DNA of 64,000 nucleotides from Klugiella xanthotipulae (GCF_006716695.1 NZ_VFPN01000001.1:620001-684000), one strand, 5' to 3'; numbered from the stretch's first letter, positions 40,685-49,718 are shown. The notes: generated by a model from the sequence alone, not told the origin. Made by a program: numbers and translations.

Positions 40685-41182
40685 ATGAGTGAACTCAACC
40701 GTGTACGGGTGTGGGCCGATGCCCTGATTGCGCTGCACCTCGACCCGTCTGAGTGGAGCTTCGGTTTCGACAACGCCAAACGACGGGCAGGCGTGTGTAA
40801 CTACACCACCAAACGCATTACAGTCTCCCGCTACCTGGCCGCGAAATACACGGATGACGAGATCCACCAGATCCTGCTGCACGAGGTTGCCCACGCCATC
40901 GCCGGCCACGCCGCGGCTCACGGTCCCGCATGGAAACGCGTATGTGTCGAGATCGGCTATGAGGGCCGCCGCCTCCACGACGGCGAGACTGCGCACGAGC
41001 TGGCCCCCTACATCGGCGTCTGCCCGGTCGGCCACGAGCACTACCGCTACCGTGCACCGACGCGTCCGCTCTCCTGTGGCCTGTGTGCGCGGGGCTTCCA
41101 CGCGGGCAACGCGATCACGTGGGAAAAGCGGACCATTGACCCGCTGGAGCGACGGCTGGTGCGGCGGGCCGCATCCGAATAA
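40685..41182 (+). CDS. SprT-like zinc metallopeptidase-domain protein
   Basis: A 165-residue protein with the motif HEVAH (66-70) and a further His near 79 (HGPAW), matching the SprT fold of DNA-protein-crosslink proteases. The C-terminal part has Cys/His pairs (CPVGHEH and SCGLC) of a zinc-ribbon. It has a clear Shine-Dalgarno (AAAAGGGGGAG). It is probably co-transcribed with the upstream SAM-fold gene. Substrate unknown. Confidence 0.8.
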   Translation: MSELNRVRVWADALIALHLDPSEWSFGFDNAKRRAGVCNYTTKRITVSRYLAAKYTDDEIHQILLHEVAHAIAGHAAAHGPAWKRVCVEIGYEGRRLHDGETAHELAPYIGVCPVGHEHYRYRAPTRPLSCGLCARGFHAGNAITWEKRTIDPLERRLVRRAASE

Positions 41183-41497
41183 CAACCCTTTGCGCACTAA
41201 AAGTGCTGGACAGTACCCAATTTTCAGAAACATGGGGTACAGTGACTGACTGAGCAACCGCTATGAGGTTGCCCGCGTCGTAGAACGCATACTTTTATCG
41301 GGAAACCGGTTCAGACTCTTTCTTACGGCGAACGGATGCGCGAACCCGCGCTTTTGCCACACCTCACGAGCACTCCACCGCCTGTCGTACCACTCTTTTG
41401 GTGCGCCCGGCACCGCATCACCGCGTCCCACGCCATTCGGCGTGGGACGCGAACCCGCCCGTGAGTTACTGGTGCTGCCTACGCGGCGGCACAGAAA
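41183..41497 (+). promoter_or_regulatory. Long 5' region of the DEAD-box helicase gene with strong hairpin
   Basis: A 315-bp gene-free region. It contains a perfect 12-bp stem, GCGTCCCACGCC-ATTC-GGCGTGGGACGC (41423-41450), 47 nt before the helicase start and without a T-tract. The position suggests a structured 5' UTR. No promoter could be placed with confidence. Confidence 0.5.
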
Positions 41498-42913
41498 ATG
41501 GATACACAACACATGACATCAACTTTTGCAGCCCTCGGCGTTCCCGCGCCCCTCGTGGCCGTTCTGGAAAAAGACGGCAAGACCGAGGCCTTCCCCATCC
41601 AGCAGGACACCCTGCCGGACACCCTCACGGGACGCGACGTGCTGGGCCGTGGGAAGACCGGCTCCGGTAAGACCATTGCGTTTGCCCTCCCTCTCGTCTC
41701 CCGCCTCGGCGGCACCCTCGCCGGTGGCAAGCGTCGCCCCGGCCGGCCGCTGGGCCTGGTGCTCGCACCCACCCGCGAACTGGCCACCCAGATTGCCGCA
41801 ACCATTACACCCCTGGCGGAGGCCTACAACCTCACCACCACCACCATCTTCGGCGGTGTCAGCCAGAACCGCCAGGTAGACGCCCTTCGCAGTGGCGTCG
41901 ATATTGTGGTGGCCTGCCCGGGGCGCCTGGAAGACCTGATGAAGCAGGGCCACGTCAAACTTGACGCGATCGAGATCACCATCCTCGACGAGGCCGATCA
42001 CATGGCCGACCTGGGCTTCCTGCCCGGCGTCACCCGGATCATGGAGGCCACACCCTCCGACGGACAGCGGCTGCTGTTCTCGGCAACGCTCGACAACGGC
42101 GTAGACAAGCTTGTGCGCAAGTTCCTCACGGATGCCGTGATGCACTCGGTAGACGAGGCCAACTCCCCCGTCGCCGCTATGACCCACAACGTCTTTGAGG
42201 TGGCCTCGGCAGACGCCAAGCGCGACCTCATCAAGAAGCTCGCCTCGGGCACCGGTCGTCGTATCCTCTTCACCCGCACCAAGCACGCCGCAAAAAAGCT
42301 TGCCAAGCAGTTGACCGATGCCGGAGTACCCGCCGTGGACCTGCACGGAAACCTCTCGCAGAACCAGCGCGACCGCAACCTGGCCGCGTTTGGCTCGGGC
42401 AGCACCAAGGTTCTCGTAGCCACCGATGTCGCCGCTCGCGGTGTGCACGTAGACAACGTTGAGCTGGTAGTACACGTTGACCCGCCGATGGAGCACAAGG
42501 CGTATCTGCACCGCTCAGGCCGCACGGCCCGTGCCGGTACGGAGGGCCAGGTCGTCACGATCTGCCTGCCCGAGCAGCGCCGTGACCTCGGTGCAATCCT
42601 GCGCAAGGCCGCCATCGCGGTGACGCCCATCCCGGTGACCGCCGACTCCGACGAGGTCAACGCACTCGTTGGCCCGACAGCGGCCTACGTGAAGCCCGCA
42701 CCCCGCGCCCCGCAGCCGCAGGGTGGCGGACGCTCGACGGGTGCCAATGCCCAGCGCAAGCGCGCTTCGCGCGGCACCGGCGGTTTCGCCGGGGGCGGAT
42801 CGCGCAGCGGCGGCCAGGGTCGTCCCGGCGGCTCTGCCGGTGGCGGACGCTCGGCTGGGGCAGGTCGCTCCGGCGGTGCCCGCCCGGCACAGTCGCGTTC
42901 ACACCAGCGCTAG
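41498..42913 (+). CDS. DEAD-box RNA helicase with RGG/GGR-rich tail
   Basis: ATP-dependent RNA-remodelling enzyme, 471 residues. The Q-motif region (EAFPIQQDTLP), Walker A GKTGSGKT (52-59), PTRELATQ, the DEAD box in ILDEADHMADLGF, SAT in LLFSATLD, and motif VI HRSGRTARAG are all in order. The last 75 residues are Gly/Arg/Ser-rich, a likely RNA-binding tail as in RhlE/CsdA-type proteins. Start at 41498 or 41513 (second ATG); neither has a strong ribosome binding site. A terminator follows. Confidence 0.93.
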   Translation: MDTQHMTSTFAALGVPAPLVAVLEKDGKTEAFPIQQDTLPDTLTGRDVLGRGKTGSGKTIAFALPLVSRLGGTLAGGKRRPGRPLGLVLAPTRELATQIAATITPLAEAYNLTTTTIFGGVSQNRQVDALRSGVDIVVACPGRLEDLMKQGHVKLDAIEITILDEADHMADLGFLPGVTRIMEATPSDGQRLLFSATLDNGVDKLVRKFLTDAVMHSVDEANSPVAAMTHNVFEVASADAKRDLIKKLASGTGRRILFTRTKHAAKKLAKQLTDAGVPAVDLHGNLSQNQRDRNLAAFGSGSTKVLVATDVAARGVHVDNVELVVHVDPPMEHKAYLHRSGRTARAGTEGQVVTICLPEQRRDLGAILRKAAIAVTPIPVTADSDEVNALVGPTAAYVKPAPRAPQPQGGGRSTGANAQRKRASRGTGGFAGGGSRSGGQGRPGGSAGGGRSAGAGRSGGARPAQSRSHQR

Positions 42914-42951
42914 TACTCGCGCAACTCGGGTTCACCCGTGCGCGTCACCCT

Positions 42952-42995
42952 CGGCCGTTCGGCTCCTTCGGGAGTCGGGCGGCCGTCGGCTTTTT
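42952..42995 (+). terminator. Terminator of the DEAD-box helicase gene
   Basis: CGGCCGTTCGGCTCC and GGAGTCGGGCGGCCG pair with two mismatches around TTCG, then CGGC and TTTTT. Confidence 0.8.
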
Positions 42996-43046
42996 CACCT
43001 GCGTGGCACCGGAATAGCCAGCCACCGTTCCCGGTTGATTCTTCGT

Positions 43047-44144
43047 ATGGCCTCAACACACCTCTTCTCCCCCATCACCCTCCGCGACACCATGTTCCGA
43101 AACCGGCTCTGGGTCTCACCCATGTGCCAGTACTCGGCCGACAAACGCGATGGCGTGCCCACCGATTGGCACCTCGTGCACCTGGGCGCGCTCGCCCGTG
43201 GTGGGGCCGGAGTTGTCATCACCGAGGCCACGGCGGTGGTGCCCGAGGGACGGATCTCGCCGGAAGATCTGGGCCTCTGGAACGATACCCAGCGCGACGC
43301 CCTCGCCCGCATCGTTCGAGTGATCCACTCCCACGGGGCCGGGGCGGCCATCCAGCTCGCCCACGCCGGGCGCAAAGCATCGACGTACAAGCCCTGGTCT
43401 AGCAAGCGCAACACCGTGCCCGCCGCCGAGGGTGGCTGGCCAACCGTCGCACCCAGCGCGATCGCGTTTGGCGAGATGGCCGAACCACAGGCGCTCACCG
43501 TAGACGGCATCCGGGAGGTGGTGGAGGCTTTCCGCCTCGCCACGCGCCGAGCGGTTGCCGCGGGGTTCGATGCGGTCGAGGTGCACGCCGCCCACGGCTA
43601 CCTGGTGCACGAGTTTCTCTCGCCCCTGAGCAATCAACGCACGGACGAGTACGGTGGCAGCGCCGAGAACCGGGCCCGCCTGCTACTAGAAATCGTCCGA
43701 GCCATGCGTGCGGAGGCGGACTGCCTTCCCCTCTTTGTCCGCTTCTCGGCAACCGACTGGGCCGAGGGCGGGCTCACCCCTGAGGAGGTCTCAACCTTCG
43801 CCCGCTGGGCTGGCGCGGCCGGGGCTGATCTGATTGACGTATCTACGGGAGGGCTCACCTCCGGCGCACAGATTCCTCTCTCCCCCGGCTATCAGGTGAC
43901 GTTTGCCGAGCAGCTACGGAGAGAGACCAGACTGCCCACCTCGGCGGTGGGGCTCATCACCGAGGCCGAGCAGGCGGAGCGCATCCTGGCCGATGGTGAA
44001 GCGGATGTGATCCTGATGGGTCGCGAACTTCTGCGCGACCCACACTTTCCGTTACGCGCCGCAGCCCAGCTGGGTGAGACGCTCAGCTATGCGCCCAGAC
44101 AATACGAGCGCGCGCCGTTTGCCGAGGTGCTCACGAAGGTGTAG
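43047..44144 (+). CDS. NADH:flavin oxidoreductase, Old Yellow Enzyme family (YqjM-like)
   Basis: FMN-dependent ene-reductase of 365 residues. It starts HLFSPITLRDTMFRNRLWVS and has the YqjM-type active-site stretch SPMCQYSA with the redox-tuning Cys, IQLAHAGRKAS, VHAAHGYLVHEFLSPLSNQR with the substrate-binding histidines, YGGSAENRARL and the C-terminal GRELLRDPHFPLRAA. It belongs to the thermophilic-like OYE class. The ATG at 43047 was chosen because it begins the family N-terminus. Physiological substrate unknown. Confidence 0.9.
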   Translation: MASTHLFSPITLRDTMFRNRLWVSPMCQYSADKRDGVPTDWHLVHLGALARGGAGVVITEATAVVPEGRISPEDLGLWNDTQRDALARIVRVIHSHGAGAAIQLAHAGRKASTYKPWSSKRNTVPAAEGGWPTVAPSAIAFGEMAEPQALTVDGIREVVEAFRLATRRAVAAGFDAVEVHAAHGYLVHEFLSPLSNQRTDEYGGSAENRARLLLEIVRAMRAEADCLPLFVRFSATDWAEGGLTPEEVSTFARWAGAAGADLIDVSTGGLTSGAQIPLSPGYQVTFAEQLRRETRLPTSAVGLITEAEQAERILADGEADVILMGRELLRDPHFPLRAAAQLGETLSYAPRQYERAPFAEVLTKV

Positions 44145-44164
44145 CCACCGAGCGGGGCCGGCAG

Positions 44165-44710
44165 CTACAACGCGCCGGTCCCGTAGAGCGCCGAGCGCAA
44201 GAGCGTGCCGCGGCCGCCCTCCATCTCGGCCATATTTGCGTCGCTGACCGCATCCTCAGGGGTGAGCCAGGTGATCTCAAGGGCATCCTGCCGGGGGTCG
44301 CAACTCCCGGTCACGGGCACAATAAACACCAGGGATACGGCGTGTTGTCGCTCATCGGTGAACGGGCTCATGCCGGGCAGCGGGAAGTACTCGGCCACCT
44401 GAGCCGGGAGTGGGGTCGTTGGCAGCAGGGGGAAAGCCATCGGGCCGAGGTCTTTTTCAAGGTGGCGAAAAAGTGCCTCGCGTACCGTCTCGCCATACAT
44501 CACGCGGCCGGTGACGAGCATCCGACTCATCGCACCCTCCGGGCTGGCCCGTAGCAGCAGGCCGACCTCACTAATCTTGCCGAGGCCATCGACCCGCACG
44601 GGGATCGCCTCCACACAAAGGATCGGCATTCGTCGGCGTACCTGCGACAGCTCATCATCGCTCAGCCAGCCGGGATTGGGATCGGGGGTGCGCAGGTCCA
44701 TAGGTCTCAT
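44165..44710 (-). CDS. DUF4916 / NUDIX-like protein
   Basis: A 181-residue cytosolic protein. The opening PGWLSDDELSQVRRRMPILC, VGLLLRASPEG and GRVMYGETVREALFRHLEKD resemble the actinobacterial DUF4916 family, a NUDIX-like fold in which the full NUDIX box is degenerate. Function in the family is not known. It converges on the OYE gene with 20 bp between stops and lies downstream of the nitroreductase gene on the same strand. Confidence 0.7.
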   Translation of the reverse strand: MRPMDLRTPDPNPGWLSDDELSQVRRRMPILCVEAIPVRVDGLGKISEVGLLLRASPEGAMSRMLVTGRVMYGETVREALFRHLEKDLGPMAFPLLPTTPLPAQVAEYFPLPGMSPFTDERQHAVSLVFIVPVTGSCDPRQDALEITWLTPEDAVSDANMAEMEGGRGTLLRSALYGTGAL

Positions 44711-44723
44711 TCTGCACTACACG

Positions 44724-44768
44724 CAGGCTATTCCGGACGAGACGGGTGAGTCTCACCGGAATAGCCTG
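44724..44768 (-). terminator. Inverted repeat between the nitroreductase and DUF4916 genes
   Basis: CAGGCTATTCCGG (44724-44736) and CCGGAATAGCCTG (44756-44768) are perfect 13-base arms around a 19-nt loop. It lies just after the nitroreductase stop and just before the DUF4916 start; no T-tract is present. Confidence 0.55.
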
Positions 44769-44789
44769 TTGCGTGTGCGACCTCCGCGG

Positions 44790-45371
44790 TTACTCGCTGC
44801 GCAGGATGATGGTGCCCAGATCGCGGCGAGCGCGGGGAGCCAGCTCACGCTCGCGCAGAACGTCGTTGAGCGCCGCGGGGTCACCGAGGCGGCCGACGGC
44901 CACGACAGAGACCGGCACAAGTGCCTCATCAAGGCTGAACTCAGAACGGATGGTTTCGGGCACGAAGCCGCCCATCTGGTGGGTGTGCAAACCGAGGGCC
45001 TGCGCCTGAATGCTCAGGTGGGCGACCGACTGGCCCAGGTCGTACTCCGCCCAGCGGTAGGGCTTGCCCTCATCATCCTGAGTGGCGGCGACCGATACGA
45101 CCAGCAGGGAGGCGTTGACGGCCCACTCCTTGTTGAAGCCCATCAGGCCCTCCACCACCGAGTCGAAGGCCGCGGTGCCGCGGTGGGTGATGATGAATCG
45201 CCAGGGCTGCGTGTTGGAGGCAGAGGGTGCCCAGCGGGCAGCTTCCAGCAGGGCGGCAGTTTCCTCGGCGGCGAGCAGGTACTCGGGGTCGAAGCTGCGG
45301 GGGCTCCAGCGGGTGGAGAGCTCCGTGATCAGCGGGGAAACAACGGTGTCCTGTGGCGTGGTGGTGGTCAT
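44790..45371 (-). CDS. Nitroreductase family protein
   Basis: FMN-dependent oxidoreductase of 193 residues. RWSPRSFDP and EAARWAPSASNTQPWRFI are the FMN-binding N-terminal motifs; QALGLHTHQMGGF and the C-terminal VSVVAVGRLGDP also fit the family. It acts on quinones, nitro compounds or similar electrophiles; substrate unknown. It diverges from the esterase gene with 142 bp between. Confidence 0.9.
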   Translation of the reverse strand: MTTTTPQDTVVSPLITELSTRWSPRSFDPEYLLAAEETAALLEAARWAPSASNTQPWRFIITHRGTAAFDSVVEGLMGFNKEWAVNASLLVVSVAATQDDEGKPYRWAEYDLGQSVAHLSIQAQALGLHTHQMGGFVPETIRSEFSLDEALVPVSVVAVGRLGDPAALNDVLRERELAPRARRDLGTIILRSE

Positions 45372-45513
45372 GGTGTGGTCGTGCTCCTCTGTATAGGCGT
45401 GTGCGGGGGCCGGTGGCTCCGCAGAAAAGTAACGAGCGTTTTCCCGCGCGTATTCCCGTTTCTTGCTGTGCGATTGCCCGGTGCCCGGCCTCCCCGGCTA
45501 GCCCTAAGCTGAG

Positions 45514-46215
45514 ATGATGACTGACGTGCTGATTGACGATTCACTTGTCCGCTGGTCCGTTCCCGTCGATCGGGTTGCGGATGCCCTCGCCACCCGGCCG
45601 CTGCTACTCCTGATGCACGGCTATGGCTCATTCGAGGGCGACCTGATTGAGCTGGCCCCGCTCCTCCCCGACTATTTTGTGTGCGCCTCGCCACGGGCCC
45701 CGCTCGTGGCCCCCGCCCCGGTGGAGAACGGATACGCGTGGTTTCAGATCGGTGATCCCGGCAATCCCTCCCTCGCCGAGGGCGATGCCTCGGTGGCCGC
45801 GGTGCTCGCCTGGCTGGACGCTCTCGCCGCGCACATCCCCGGCGGCCTGCCCCGGGTGGCCCTGATGGGCTTTTCGCAGGGCGGCGCAATGGTCACGCAC
45901 CTGTTGCGCACGCTGCCTGCCCGCTTCCTCGCGGGCGTCAACTGCTCGGGTTTCATCCTGTCCGGTGACAAGCCCGGGGATGTCGAACTCGCCCGCCGCC
46001 AGCCACCCGTTTTCTGGGGGCGCGATGTGGGTGACCCGATCGTCACGGGGGAGGCCATCCGGCGCACCGCGGAGTGGTTGCCCACGCACTCGACCCTGAC
46101 CACCCGGCTGTACCCCGGCATCCAGCACTCAATCTCGCGGGAAGAGCTGGGCGATATCAGCGCGTTCCTGGCCGAGACCGTCCCCGCGAAGGCCACCCCC
46201 GAGAGTGAGCGGTAA
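45514..46215 (+). CDS. Phospholipase/carboxylesterase family alpha/beta hydrolase
   Basis: A 233-residue serine hydrolase with oxyanion region LLLMHGYGSFE, nucleophile elbow GFSQGG, the acid in GDPIV and His in GIQHSIS, as in the YpfH/Est family. Two ATGs stand in tandem (45514 and 45517); a TAAGCT box ends 6 nt before the second, which suggests a leaderless start there. It lies 6 bp before the first amidotransferase gene and is probably co-transcribed with it. Confidence 0.87.
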   Translation: MMTDVLIDDSLVRWSVPVDRVADALATRPLLLLMHGYGSFEGDLIELAPLLPDYFVCASPRAPLVAPAPVENGYAWFQIGDPGNPSLAEGDASVAAVLAWLDALAAHIPGGLPRVALMGFSQGGAMVTHLLRTLPARFLAGVNCSGFILSGDKPGDVELARRQPPVFWGRDVGDPIVTGEAIRRTAEWLPTHSTLTTRLYPGIQHSISREELGDISAFLAETVPAKATPESER

Positions 46216-46221
46216 CCCCGG

Positions 46222-46956
46222 ATGAAGCCTTTCCTTCTGCTGGCCACCCGCGCCGAAGATCTCGCCGCAGACGAAGAGTATGAGCTCTTTTGGCGGCTCG
46301 CCGGGCTCTCTCCCGACCAGCTCCACCGGGTGCGGATGGAGGCCGGGCCGCTGCCCGCCATCCGGCTTGACGACTACTCGGGAGTGTTTGTTGGCGGTAG
46401 CCCCTACAATTCGAGCGACCCCGAGGAGAGCAAGAGCCCCACGCAGAAACGAGTGGAGGCAGAACTCGCGGCCCTCCTCGACGAGGTAGTGGCCCGCGAT
46501 TTCCCGTTCCTCGGAGCCTGCTACGGCATCGGCGCGCTGGGGGCGCATCAGGGGGCGGTGATCGACCGCCGGTTCACCGAGCCCATCAGCAGCGTGCGGG
46601 TCACCCTCACCGCGGCGGGCCGGGCGGATGCCCTGCTCACCACCCTGCCCGACAGTTTCGACGCGTTTGTGGGCCACAAAGAGGCCGCCAGTAGCCTGCC
46701 GGATCACGCGGTGCTGCTCGCGTCCTCACCCACCTGCCCGGTGCAGATGTTCCGGGTGGGCAACAACGTCTATGCCACGCAGTTTCATCCGGAGTTGACG
46801 CTGGCCGGTATCATCACGCGAATCCGCACCTACCAGACGTTTGGCTACTTTGCCCCGGCCGAGCTCGACGCGATGATCGCGGATATTTCTGACGCCACGG
46901 TCACGGAGCCCCAGGCGATCCTGACGGCGTTCGTGCAACGCTATGCGCGGGAGTAG
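46222..46956 (+). CDS. Class I glutamine amidotransferase-like protein, copy 1
   Basis: A 244-residue free-standing class I GATase domain. The nucleophile is Cys100 in LGACYGIG, with His189 and Glu191 in QFHPE completing the triad. Such GMP-synthase-like proteins hydrolyse glutamine or gamma-glutamyl bonds; the partner or substrate is unknown. It is co-transcribed with the esterase and is followed by a paralogue that aligns without gaps for at least 190 residues. Confidence 0.87.
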   Translation: MKPFLLLATRAEDLAADEEYELFWRLAGLSPDQLHRVRMEAGPLPAIRLDDYSGVFVGGSPYNSSDPEESKSPTQKRVEAELAALLDEVVARDFPFLGACYGIGALGAHQGAVIDRRFTEPISSVRVTLTAAGRADALLTTLPDSFDAFVGHKEAASSLPDHAVLLASSPTCPVQMFRVGNNVYATQFHPELTLAGIITRIRTYQTFGYFAPAELDAMIADISDATVTEPQAILTAFVQRYARE

Positions 46957-47023
46957 GGGCAACCCCGTCATCCCCCGTCACACACCTTGGCGGACACCGG
47001 GGAAGGCAGTTAGTCTGAATCCT

Positions 47024-47797
47024 ATGAAGCCGTTCCTCCTGATCACGACACGATCCGAGGACAACGCTGCCCACGAGGAACACCGCGACTACCTCGCGCT
47101 GACCGGCCTCGCCCCCCAGCACCTCATCTGGCACCGCCTGGAGCGCACACCACTCGGCCGGGTCGATCTGAACGACTACTCGGGCGTGATCCTCGCCGGT
47201 AGCCCCTACAACGCCACCGACCCGGAGGACGTCAAGTCGGCCACCCAGCGCCGCGCCGAGAGCCAACTGGACGACCTACTCGACGACATCGTTGCCCGCG
47301 ATTTTCCCTTCTTCGGCGCCTGCTACGGCGTGGGCACGCTCGGCCGCCACCAGGGGGCTGTCATCAACCGGACCTACGGCGAGAACACGTCAAGCACCAC
47401 CATCGCTCTCACCGACCACGGCCAGGAGGACGCGCTCTTCGGTCGCCTCCCGAGCGTCTTCGACGCGTTTGTCGGCCACAAAGAGGCCGTGTTCCAGCTG
47501 CCGGCGCACGCTGTGCTACTCGCCACCTCCCCGCGCTGCCCCGTGCAGGCGTTCCGGATTGGCCAGAACCTGTACGCCACCCAGTTTCACCCGGACCTCA
47601 CCAACGATGGGCTGGTGACGCGCATCCAGGTCTATCGCGACCACGGCTACTTCAGCCCGGACAGCATCACCGAGCTCATCTCCACGGTTCGCCGGGCGGA
47701 TGTCACCGCCTCACACCGCGTGCTGCGCCTCTTCGTGGAGAGATACTCCACCCCCGCCACGGCCCGGGTCGCTCACGGTCACGCCGTCAGGGCATAG
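47024..47797 (+). CDS. Class I glutamine amidotransferase-like protein, copy 2
   Basis: A 257-residue paralogue of the preceding gene. Cys100 (FGACYGVG) and His189 are kept, but the third triad residue is Asp191 (QFHPD) where copy 1 has Glu. The ATG at 47024 follows a TAGTCT box by 7 nt, so it may be leaderless and separately expressed. The two copies share the opening MKPFLL, SPYN, ARDFPF and FDAFVGHKEA, so they arose by tandem duplication. Confidence 0.86.
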   Translation: MKPFLLITTRSEDNAAHEEHRDYLALTGLAPQHLIWHRLERTPLGRVDLNDYSGVILAGSPYNATDPEDVKSATQRRAESQLDDLLDDIVARDFPFFGACYGVGTLGRHQGAVINRTYGENTSSTTIALTDHGQEDALFGRLPSVFDAFVGHKEAVFQLPAHAVLLATSPRCPVQAFRIGQNLYATQFHPDLTNDGLVTRIQVYRDHGYFSPDSITELISTVRRADVTASHRVLRLFVERYSTPATARVAHGHAVRA

Positions 47798-47900
47798 TTC
47801 ACCGACGCGTTACCCGTCGGTTGCGGTCTGGTTTACCGGTCATCAGCATTCCGTCACCGCGCGCTCAGGCTTTCACCGGATTCTTTCGTGAAGCGCGCGA

Positions 47901-47906
47901 TAGAGT
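47901..47906 (+). promoter_or_regulatory. Probable -10 box (TAGAGT) of the alarmone synthetase gene
   Basis: TAGAGT ends 7 nt before the ATG at 47914, and no Shine-Dalgarno exists in between. This decides the start over the earlier in-frame ATG at 47821. Confidence 0.5.
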
Positions 47907-47913
47907 TCACAGC

Positions 47914-48717
47914 ATGGACAGCACACAGGTTCTGCGCGAACACGGTTTTGACTTGGATCTCGCGGGCGAGGCCCAGCTGAACGATATGAAGCAGCTGCGG
48001 GAAGAGTTCACCCGGTTCATGATGCTCTACAAATTTGGTATCGACGAGGTCACCACCAAGCTCTCCATTCTACAGGAGGAGTTCAGCCTGGTGCACGACT
48101 ACAACCCCATCGAGCACCTCACCTCACGGCTCAAAACCCCCGAGAGCATCATCCACAAGGTCAAGCGTAAGCAGTGCAACCCCTCATTTGACTCGATTCG
48201 CGCCTCCGTGATGGATATCGCCGGGGTGCGTATCACGTGTAGCTTCGTCTCCGACACCTATCGGGTCTTCGACATGCTGACGGGGCAGCAGGACATTCGC
48301 GTGGTCGAGGTGAAGGACTATATCAAGAATCCCAAGCCCAACGGGTACAAAAGCCTGCACGCCATCCTGGAGGTGCCCGTTTTTATGTCCACGGGCGTTG
48401 TTCCGGTGATGGTCGAGGTGCAGATCCGCACGGTCGCCATGGACTTCTGGGCCAGCCTGGAGCACAAGATCTACTACAAGTACAACAAGGATGTTCCCGC
48501 TAACCTGGTGGGCGAGTTGCGGGCCGCCGCCGATACCGCCAACCAACTTGACCTCACGATGGAGCGCCTGCACGATGAGGTCAAGAAGTTTGAGCAGAGC
48601 TCGGTTGTGGTGCCCACGACGACCCGAGCAACCGAACGGCCCAAACTGAGCGACCGTACCCTGCGCGACCTCAACGAGGCTCGGCAGAGCTTCTTTCAGC
48701 ATAGCGATTCGGAGTAG
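47914..48717 (+). CDS. relQ: Small alarmone synthetase (GTP pyrophosphokinase, RelQ/YjbM type)
   Basis: Makes (p)ppGpp or related alarmones under stress. The 267-residue protein has only the synthetase domain: KRKQCNPSFDSIRASVMDIA, the G-loop-like GVRITCSF, KPNGYKSLHAILEVP and EVQIRTVAMDFWASLEHKI. It has no hydrolase, TGS or ACT domain, so it is not a long Rel. RelQ-type proteins are usually 210-260 residues. The C-terminal 50 residues are polar and helical. It has no close partner; a HAD gene converges downstream. Confidence 0.9.
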   Translation: MDSTQVLREHGFDLDLAGEAQLNDMKQLREEFTRFMMLYKFGIDEVTTKLSILQEEFSLVHDYNPIEHLTSRLKTPESIIHKVKRKQCNPSFDSIRASVMDIAGVRITCSFVSDTYRVFDMLTGQQDIRVVEVKDYIKNPKPNGYKSLHAILEVPVFMSTGVVPVMVEVQIRTVAMDFWASLEHKIYYKYNKDVPANLVGELRAAADTANQLDLTMERLHDEVKKFEQSSVVVPTTTRATERPKLSDRTLRDLNEARQSFFQHSDSE

Positions 48718-48759
48718 CGGGGTCGCCGGTTAGCGACCCCACCTGCACGTTTTTCCGGT

Positions 48760-49536
48760 CTACACCGCGGGCTGGTCAGCCAGCTCGGCGGTGAGGAACG
48801 CGGCGGTATCCTGCCAGCCCTCAACCGCCTGACAGGCGACGCCGAGGGCGAGCACAGGGTAGTCGTTGCCCCCCTCATCCAGTCGGTCACCCACAAAGAA
48901 CATGCGGTCAAGGTCAATTCCGGTGTGCTCCGCCAGGCGCCGGATGCCGTACGCCTTGTCGATTCCCTTGCGCGTGATGTCAATCGAGGTGGAGCCGCCC
49001 GAGCGGACCTCCAGGTGGGGCAGCAGGGCCGCCACCCGGTCGCGGAGGGCAGCCTTCTTGCTGCCGTCAGCGTCCCAGACCTTCTTGTGCTCAACGGGAG
49101 CTTGCTGGCCCAGCGCGGAGAAGGTGACCTGGGAGCCGCGATCCTCCAACACGGGACCCCAGGTTTCGGTCTCCCAGAGACCCAGGTCGCGCGCGCTCTG
49201 CTCGACGGCCGTCATCGCCGCGGAGGTTTCTTCTCCACTGAGGTGCTCAGCGTAGATTTGGGTCCACTCACCGGCCTCACGCCGGTAATACTGGGTACCG
49301 CATGTGGGCATCAGGTGCAGACGCTCCAGGCGGGCCTCGCCCACGCCGCCCAGCCCGGTGATGAGCTGGTTCTGGAACTGCGTGTAGTTTCCGCCGGAAA
49401 TGACGCACACCTCGTGGGTGTCGAGCAGGCGCTCCAAGAGCTGGAGAACAGTAGGGTCGATGGGGGACTTCGAGGGGGCGAGGGTATCATCCAGGTCGAA
49501 GGCAACGAGCAAAGAGTGTGCGATCATTCGGATCAT
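48760..49536 (-). CDS. HAD-IIB family phosphatase, phosphomannomutase-like
   Basis: A 258-residue HAD hydrolase. Motif I is VAFDLDDTLAPSK, motif II is CVISGGNYTQF, and motif IV is FFVGDRLDEGGNDY. The long cap between motifs and SGGSTSIDITRKGIDKAYGI mark the type IIB group, which includes eukaryotic-type phosphomannomutases and sucrose phosphatases. Substrate unknown. The ATG at 49536 has GGAAG upstream; an ATG at 49527 is also possible. Confidence 0.85.
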   Translation of the reverse strand: MIRMIAHSLLVAFDLDDTLAPSKSPIDPTVLQLLERLLDTHEVCVISGGNYTQFQNQLITGLGGVGEARLERLHLMPTCGTQYYRREAGEWTQIYAEHLSGEETSAAMTAVEQSARDLGLWETETWGPVLEDRGSQVTFSALGQQAPVEHKKVWDADGSKKAALRDRVAALLPHLEVRSGGSTSIDITRKGIDKAYGIRRLAEHTGIDLDRMFFVGDRLDEGGNDYPVLALGVACQAVEGWQDTAAFLTAELADQPAV

Positions 49537-49638
49537 TATTCCACTTCCGGGCGGAGGCTGCCTGAAGAACCCGTGCACGAGCCGGTTTCCGTCCCACCAC
49601 TTTTATGGACTACACTGGACGAGGCCCTAGCGGCCAAT

Positions 49639-49712
<74 letters not shown>

Positions 49713-49718
49713 CAAATT

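Noticed and set aside
42723-43046. Extended N-terminus of the OYE protein reaching into the helicase gene
   Set aside because: It overlaps the helicase C-terminus and terminator; the family begins at 43047.
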